Assembly: GCF_031458395.1 (NCBI RefSeq)
Contig: NZ_JAVDYJ010000001.1
Location: 1,860,001 to 1,924,000 of the forward strand
DNA: 64,000 nt
Direction of reading: 5' to 3'
DNA from: Enteractinococcus fodinae
GTDB lineage: Bacteria > Actinomycetota > Actinomycetes > Actinomycetales > Micrococcaceae
Shown here: positions 59,600 through 64,000 of the stretch, piece by piece
Layout: each line of letters begins with the position of its first letter
Numbering within the stretch: position 1 is the stretch's first letter
Notes under the pieces: generated by a model
What the model saw: the letters and a program-made list of their open reading frames with translations, nothing else
Databases searched by the model: none
What the model was told of the DNA's origin: nothing
Translations under genes and position numbers: made by a program

Positions 59600-60127
59600 T
59601 TAGTTCTCTTCGGTGAGCTTGTTGATAATCGCTTCGTTGAAGGCTGGCAGGTCGTCCGGTGTGCGTGAAGTAATCAGGTTGCCATCCACGACGAGTTCTT
59701 CATCGGACCAGTTCGCGCCCGCGTTCCGCAGATCGGTCTGCAGGCTTGGGTAGCTGGTCATATTCCGGTCTTTGACCACATCGGCTTCCGTGAGAATCCA
59801 CGCTGCGTGACAGATCGATGCCACCGTTTTATTGGCATCAAAAAACGCGCGGGTGAAGTTCACGGAATCTTGATCCATGCGGATCTTGTCGGCATTTTTT
59901 GTGCCGCCAGGTAACACCAGTGCGTCAAAATCTTCTGCTTTCGCTTCGGCCACGTGCAGATCGACTTTTTGGGAATGATCCCCGCTACTGACTTTGTCAG
60001 ATTCTGGGGAGACCAGGACAGCTTCGCCGCCCTGATCGGTCACGGTGTCCCATGGTGAAGTGAGTTCCGACGGTTCATAACCATTGGTAACCAGAAATGC
60101 TATGCGACGTCCTTGAATGTCGCTCAT
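59600..60127 (-). CDS. DJ-1/PfpI family protein
   Basis: This 175-aa class I glutamine-amidotransferase-like protein has RIAFLVTNGYEPSELTSPW at the start, VLPGGTKNADKIR, and the nucleophile elbow VASICHAAWILTEA with Cys followed by His. It resembles YhbO/PfpI-type proteins, described as stress proteins with protease, deglycase or glyoxalase III activity in different reports; the in vivo activity is unsettled. It is transcribed alone. Confidence 0.9.
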   Translation of the reverse strand: MSDIQGRRIAFLVTNGYEPSELTSPWDTVTDQGGEAVLVSPESDKVSSGDHSQKVDLHVAEAKAEDFDALVLPGGTKNADKIRMDQDSVNFTRAFFDANKTVASICHAAWILTEADVVKDRNMTSYPSLQTDLRNAGANWSDEELVVDGNLITSRTPDDLPAFNEAIINKLTEEN

Positions 60128-60181
60128 GAATTCACTCCTATTCAGATTGGGTGCAACACCAGCCTAACGAGCGTCCTGGGC

Positions 60182-60775
60182 CTATGAAAGGTCAGAGGAT
60201 CTTCGAAACGGGAAGGTATCAACCATGCCCACGGCCTCCATCAGGGAGAAGATCGTTGTGGGACCAACGAAGCGAAAGCCGTGGCGCTTGAGCTCTTTGG
60301 CTAGCGCGATAGATTCCTGGGACTGGCTTGGCGGATTACCATCGTCGTCTAATTCCGGAGCTTCGACGGGTTGATATGACCAGATCAGGTCAACGAGACC
60401 TATGGTTTCTCGCAGCGCCAGGGTGGCTTTCGCGTTTTGGATGACGGCGAGAATCTTTTGTCGGTTGCGAACAATCTGGTCGTTGGTCATGAGCCGCTCC
60501 ACATCGCCGTCTGTAAATACGGCCACGGCCTCAGGATCGAACTCGGCAAACGCTGCCCTGAAAGCCGGTCGCTTGTTCAGGATGGTCAGCCACGAAAGTC
60601 CGGCTTGGAACCCTTCAAGACTGAGCCGTTCAAAGAGACCGAGTTCATCGCGAACCGGGCGCCCCCACTCCGTGTCGAAGTAGTGCTGTAAGACGAGATT
60701 AGATACCGCCCATCGGGGACGAGCTACACCTTCGTCGTCGATGAGCACATTGGCGTATTTAGGATGTTGGCGCAT
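60182..60775 (-). CDS. tag: DNA-3-methyladenine glycosylase I (Tag), subtype without zinc ligands
   Basis: This 197-aa enzyme excises 3-methyladenine. It has YFDTEWGRPVRDELGLFERL, LEGFQAGLSWLTILNKR (catalytic Glu region), VRNRQKILAVIQNA and GFRFVGPTTIFSLMEAVGMV. The zinc-snap ligands of E. coli Tag (Cys4, His17, His175, Cys179) are all replaced (RPRW, YFDTEW, VDTFPFR). I believe a Zn-free subtype exists in Micrococcales, so this need not mean inactivity. ATG 60775 (MRQHPKYAN) overlaps the ogt gene by 17 bp; the frame upstream is the ogt shadow. Confidence 0.88.
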   Translation of the reverse strand: MRQHPKYANVLIDDEGVARPRWAVSNLVLQHYFDTEWGRPVRDELGLFERLSLEGFQAGLSWLTILNKRPAFRAAFAEFDPEAVAVFTDGDVERLMTNDQIVRNRQKILAVIQNAKATLALRETIGLVDLIWSYQPVEAPELDDDGNPPSQSQESIALAKELKRHGFRFVGPTTIFSLMEAVGMVDTFPFRRSSDLS

Positions 60776-61301
60776 CTGGGTTTTCGCCTCGTTCGAAAGC
60801 CAAGAGGTATTTCTTCGCCGCCGGTGTTCCACTGAAATCACCGATTGTCCCGTCGGCTCGGACAACGCGATGGCAGGGTTGGATCAGCGGCATGGGATTT
60901 CGGGCGCACGCACTCCCCACCGCCCGAGCAGCACCGGGACGCGCCAGTTCGGTAGCAAACTCGCCGTACGAACGGGTTTGGCCGTACGGGATCGTGGTGA
61001 GGCGTTGTTGCACCTGACTATTGAATCGATCTGGTGAAATTTGCCGTGTGGGCAGTTGGAAACTGTAGCGGGTGCCGGCGAAATATTCCTCGAACTGATC
61101 GGTTGCGAACTGTAATGCGTTGTCATCCCGGTGGACGGGACCACCGAACTGGGTCTGGAGCCCGGTGATAACAGTGTCGAAATCCTGATTGTGAAACGCC
61201 ACGCGGACAATCTCTTGGTTAATCGCGGCGATCAGGAGCTGACCGATGGGCGATGTCTGGATGGTGTAGTGAACGGTTTCGGGTACAGCAGTGTGGGTCA
61301 T
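60759..61301 (-). CDS. ogt: Methylated-DNA--protein-cysteine methyltransferase
   Basis: This 180-aa suicide enzyme removes methyl groups from O6-methylguanine. It has the acceptor Cys in LIQPCHRVVRADG, IPYGQTRSYGEFA before it and the helix-turn-helix Arg finger region (GAARAVGSACARNP). There is no Ada-type N-terminal domain. It overlaps tag by 17 bp, so two alkylation-repair enzymes are produced from one message. Confidence 0.94.
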   Translation of the reverse strand: MTHTAVPETVHYTIQTSPIGQLLIAAINQEIVRVAFHNQDFDTVITGLQTQFGGPVHRDDNALQFATDQFEEYFAGTRYSFQLPTRQISPDRFNSQVQQRLTTIPYGQTRSYGEFATELARPGAARAVGSACARNPMPLIQPCHRVVRADGTIGDFSGTPAAKKYLLAFERGENPDAPTS

Positions 61302-61400
61302 GATCTACCCCTTTGGTTGAACGTTATACACCATTATGCCCGCTCGAGTCGAAGAGGTAAGGCCCGCCCTGTCGGCCTGTGGATAGCTCGGTGAACGTGT

Positions 61401-61429
61401 TTGACATTACACTCCACCCCGTTCATACT
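61401..61429 (+). promoter_or_regulatory. Promoter of the NAD synthesis operon
   Basis: A perfect TTGACA (61401-61406) is followed after 17 bp by CATACT (61424-61429), a 4/6 match to TATAAT. The start site would lie near 61436, inside the palindrome that begins 3 bp downstream. Confidence 0.75.
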
Positions 61430-61431
61430 TG

Positions 61432-61454
61432 CTTAGAGTCAATATGACTTTAAG
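61432..61454 (+). promoter_or_regulatory. 23-bp palindrome, candidate NrtR-type operator
   Basis: CTTAGAGTCA, then ATA, then TGACTTTAAG: the arms match at 9 of 10 positions. It sits over the predicted transcription start and 28 bp before the regulator gene, the right place for autoregulation of nrtR-nadA-nadB by the encoded Nudix regulator. Confidence 0.7.
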
Positions 61455-61482
61455 GGTTGCAGTCGGCATCAGGAAGGAAGCG

Positions 61483-62346
61483 ATGGTTCAGTTATCTGCA
61501 CCGAGTGCCTCAGAGCGGCGGTTTATGCCCCCGGCCGTTGCAGTGTCGACCGTTGCGTTCGCGCTGCATCCACCCGTGGACGCCAATGTGGCAGACCCCG
61601 GCACTGGTGAGGTGATTTCGACATGGGGTGAGTATGCCGGCCGCGAGGGAGCCCGTGATGAGCATTCGACCACGCTGTGGTTGCCCTTAGTGCGCCGGAC
61701 TCGTCCTCCCTTTGATGGACTTTGGGCGCTGCCGGGAGGGCCCATTCCGTGGGATGAGGATCTAGACCAAACGGCAGCACGGACCCTGCACGAAGCGGTG
61801 CTGCGCTCCCCCGGGTACCTGGAACAGCTCTACAGTTTTGGTGCGACCACCAGATCAGCCACAGCACAACGCTTGGTCACCATTGCCTATTGGGGGTCGT
61901 ATGGCGCGCTCGATCTGGCCTCGCCGCCAAGTCCTCAACCGTCCCGCGATGTGGCATCTGACGTCGCAAGCGCCGCGCCTGACGCGGTGACCGAATTTTC
62001 AGGCGCCCTGGTGGCCAGCGCCGATGATAACGTTGCCTGGTTTTCGATTGACCGGCTCCCTGAGCTCGCATTTGATCACACCGAGATTATCGACTACGCC
62101 GTCTGGCGCCTACGGCAACGCACCGAATATTCCATGGTGGCTCACCGATTTCTCGGTCGCGAATTTACCCTGGCCCAGCTGCGGCGCGTCCACGAGGCGA
62201 TTCTGGGTGAGCAACTCGATCCCGCCAATTTCCGGCGAGACATGCTGGCCCAAGGGCAGCTGGAAGATACCGGGCGAGTGGAACAAGGCACACCACACCG
62301 CCCTGCGCGGCTTTATCGTTTCACAGCAGAACCTGAAAAGGCCTGA
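61483..62346 (+). CDS. NrtR-like Nudix-domain transcriptional regulator
   Basis: This 287-aa protein has an N-terminal Nudix fold (FDGLWALPGGPIPWDEDL) and a C-terminal winged-helix part (VAHRFLGREFTLAQLRRVHEAILG, then RRDMLAQGQLEDTGR). The Nudix box is degraded: where REUxEE is expected it reads RTLHEAVL. It probably senses a nucleotide such as ADP-ribose or NAD rather than hydrolysing it. ATG 61483 follows AGGAAGGAAG. Being first in an operon with nadA and nadB makes a repressor of NAD synthesis the best reading. Confidence 0.82.
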   Translation: MVQLSAPSASERRFMPPAVAVSTVAFALHPPVDANVADPGTGEVISTWGEYAGREGARDEHSTTLWLPLVRRTRPPFDGLWALPGGPIPWDEDLDQTAARTLHEAVLRSPGYLEQLYSFGATTRSATAQRLVTIAYWGSYGALDLASPPSPQPSRDVASDVASAAPDAVTEFSGALVASADDNVAWFSIDRLPELAFDHTEIIDYAVWRLRQRTEYSMVAHRFLGREFTLAQLRRVHEAILGEQLDPANFRRDMLAQGQLEDTGRVEQGTPHRPARLYRFTAEPEKA

Positions 62347-62376
62347 GCAGAACTCATCCGAAGACGAAGGAGTCCT

Positions 62377-63690
62377 ATGACAAGCGTTGCGAATTTGATC
62401 GCGGCCGCCGCCGAAACTGAACGGCGCACTCGCACGATGCTGGGCGATACGATCGCTATTGGCCAGCCGGCAACCATGACCACCACGTGTGACAGTCAAT
62501 TGACCGCAGACCCGTGGCAGATCGACACCGAGCCCGGCTATGGGCCGGGAGCTTCAACGGGCGATGTTGCACCTGCTACCGCTCCGCAGCAAAAAGCTAT
62601 CCCGGCGAGCTACACGCAGGCGACAGATGCAGAGCTACACGATCGGATCGTTGCTGCCAAAGCTCAGCTGGGTGATCGCGTGAAAATTTTGGGCCATTTT
62701 TATCAACGCGACGAAGTCGTCAAACACGCCGATTTTGTGGGCGATTCGTTCATGCTTGCTCAAGCAGCCAAAGATCACCCCGAAACTGAGGCATTTATCT
62801 TCTGTGGGGTACATTTCATGGCTGAAACCGCAGATATCTTGTCGTCCGCTGACCAGGCCGTGATGTTGCCAAACCTGGCAGCAGGGTGCTCGATGGCAGA
62901 TATGGCCACGATTGACCAGGTCGAATCCGCCTGGCAACAACTTACCGAGGCGCTCGGCACCTCTTCCGGGGACAAAGCTGAAGTGATCCCGGTGACGTAT
63001 ATGAATTCCTCGGCTGCGATCAAAGCATTTTGTGGTCGCAACGGTGGCATCGTGTGTACGTCGTCGAACGCCGCGACTGTGCTGGAGTGGGCGTTTGAAC
63101 GCGGTAAGCGCGTCATATTTTTCCCGGATCAACATCTCGGTCGCAATACTGCCAAGGCCATGGGGATCAGTGAAGACCACATGCCACTATGGCGTCCCTA
63201 CCTGCCCATGGGTGGTAACACCATGCAACAGCTCCAGGACGCTAAGGTCATTTTGTGGAACGGGTTCTGCTCGGTGCATAAGCGCTTCACGGTCGCCCAA
63301 ATCGACAAGGCCCGTGCGGACTACGACGATGTGCAGGTTATTGTGCATCCGGAATGCCCTGCGCCGGTTGTTGAAGCCGCCGATGGTGTGGGCTCAACTG
63401 AATACATTCGCAAAGCGATCGCGGCGGGCAAACCCGGCGACGTGTTCGCCGTCGGGACAGAGATCAATTTGGTCAACCGGCTCCAGGCCCAACACCCGGA
63501 AATGACCATTTTCTGTCTCGATCCGGTGGTGTGCCCGTGTTCCACGATGTACCGTATTCACCCGGCTTATCTGGCCTGGGTCTTAGAAGAATATGTCGCC
63601 GGGCGGGTGGTCAACCAGATTTCGGTAGACCCGACCGTGACGGCTGATGCCGAGGTGGCTTTGGAGCGGATGCTGGCGGCTCGACCATGA
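62377..63690 (+). CDS. nadA: Quinolinate synthase A
   Basis: NadA condenses iminoaspartate with dihydroxyacetone phosphate to quinolinate, using a [4Fe-4S] cluster. The 437-aa protein has the substrate segment ILGHFYQRDEVVKHADFVGDS-type ILGHFYQRDEVV and three cluster cysteines in IFCGVHFMAE, GIVCTSSNA and VVCPCSTMYRI. An additional N-terminal stretch of about 75 residues is typical of the actinobacterial form. AAGGAG lies before the ATG, and the stop overlaps nadB (ATGA). Confidence 0.95.
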   Translation: MTSVANLIAAAAETERRTRTMLGDTIAIGQPATMTTTCDSQLTADPWQIDTEPGYGPGASTGDVAPATAPQQKAIPASYTQATDAELHDRIVAAKAQLGDRVKILGHFYQRDEVVKHADFVGDSFMLAQAAKDHPETEAFIFCGVHFMAETADILSSADQAVMLPNLAAGCSMADMATIDQVESAWQQLTEALGTSSGDKAEVIPVTYMNSSAAIKAFCGRNGGIVCTSSNAATVLEWAFERGKRVIFFPDQHLGRNTAKAMGISEDHMPLWRPYLPMGGNTMQQLQDAKVILWNGFCSVHKRFTVAQIDKARADYDDVQVIVHPECPAPVVEAADGVGSTEYIRKAIAAGKPGDVFAVGTEINLVNRLQAQHPEMTIFCLDPVVCPCSTMYRIHPAYLAWVLEEYVAGRVVNQISVDPTVTADAEVALERMLAARP

Positions 63691-64000
63691 TCGTGGTGAT
63701 CGGAGCCGGCGTTGCGGGCTTGACTGCGGTAGACCGGTTGGCACGCGAGGGTGTGCCGGTGACGCTCGTGACCACCGGGCGTTTCGGCGTCGATGAGCTC
63801 GCGGCTGGCAATACTGCACTGGCACAGGGTGGGATCGCAGCTGCCCTCGGGCCGAGCGATACGCCGGCCTCACACGCCGCCGATACCGTCACCGCCGGTG
63901 CTGGGCTTGTCGATGCGCATGTTGCGCGTCTGCTTGCAGAACAGGGCATCGGGTGCGTCCACGACTTGCTTGACGAAGGCTTCCCAGCAGACCGTGACGA
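63687..64000 (+). CDS. nadB: L-aspartate oxidase, N-terminal part (cut by window end)
   Basis: NadB oxidises aspartate to iminoaspartate for NadA. The visible 104 residues start with the FAD fold IVVIGAGVAGLTAVDRLA and include NTALAQGGIAAALGPSDTP and the SHAADTVTAGAGL region, all typical of NadB. The ATG lies in the nadA stop (ATGA), giving coupled translation. A nadC gene would be expected next, outside the window. Confidence 0.93.
   Translation, partial: MIVVIGAGVAGLTAVDRLAREGVPVTLVTTGRFGVDELAAGNTALAQGGIAAALGPSDTPASHAADTVTAGAGLVDAHVARLLAEQGIGCVHDLLDEGFPADRD

Overview
The window looks like chromosomal DNA of a high-G+C Gram-positive bacterium, most likely of the order Micrococcales (Micrococcaceae-like). 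The support is a SAM-IV riboswitch on metY, acyl-CoA carboxylase with separate biotinylated alpha, beta and small epsilon chains, a gluABCD glutamate importer with a CRP/GlxR-type site, a DUF222/HNH endonuclease gene, a Zn-ligand-less Tag glycosylase, DUF2505, and many GTG/TTG starts. Genus assignment is inference. No insertion sequence, prophage or CRISPR array was seen; almost every gene is ordinary chromosomal housekeeping.

Layout. 1-2.4 kb: a partial GNAT gene behind glycyl-tRNA synthetase, and a divergent S4-domain protein. 2.5-6.2 kb: a cytoplasmic sulfatase overlapping its formylglycine-generating enzyme, then a zinc alcohol dehydrogenase. 6.3-9.6 kb: the methionine operon metY-metX-esterase, read leftward under a SAM-IV riboswitch. 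9.7-16.7 kb: a baeRF-type protein, two VOC proteins, CutA, two membrane proteins, an APH-like kinase and a FAD oxidoreductase. 16.8-26.8 kb: a tightly packed leftward run birA - PH-domain protein - adenylate cyclase - PP2C phosphatase - ligA - inositol-phosphatase-like - GNAT - gatC - gatA - gatB. 26.9-36.5 kb: accD-accE, the gluABCD glutamate transporter (leftward), a DUF885 protein, maf and the biotin-carrying alpha subunit. 36.6-41.7 kb: an MHS-type transporter, acetoacetyl-CoA synthetase and an LpdA-like flavoprotein. 41.8-45 kb: nucleoside salvage genes (purine nucleoside phosphorylase, phosphopentomutase/phosphohexomutase, deoC). 45-47.5 kb: a small membrane protein and two tandem acyltransferase-3 paralogues. 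47.5-57.6 kb: mfd, DUF2505, pth, rplY, a frameshifted DUF222/HNH gene, prs, glmU and tRNA-Gln(UUG). 57.7-61.3 kb: a Rho_N-repeat protein, a DJ-1/PfpI protein, and the repair pair ogt-tag. 61.4-64 kb: an NrtR-like Nudix regulator followed by nadA and nadB (cut by the window end).

The most striking observation is gatA. It sits in an intact, translationally coupled gatC-gatA-gatB unit, but its protein lacks the Lys and both Ser residues of the amidase triad as well as the Gly/Ser-rich signature loop, so it should not be able to release ammonia from glutamine. Other items worth a second look are: the SAM-IV expression platform with mutually exclusive stems around a TTG start; a G9 tract that breaks a DUF222/HNH gene; seven 198-bp repeats encoding Rho_N motifs behind a membrane-anchor-like N-terminus; a consensus-like promoter with a 23-bp palindrome in front of the NAD genes; paired operator-like palindromes around the promoter of the MHS transporter; and a CRP/GlxR-type site plus a GNRA hairpin in front of gluA.
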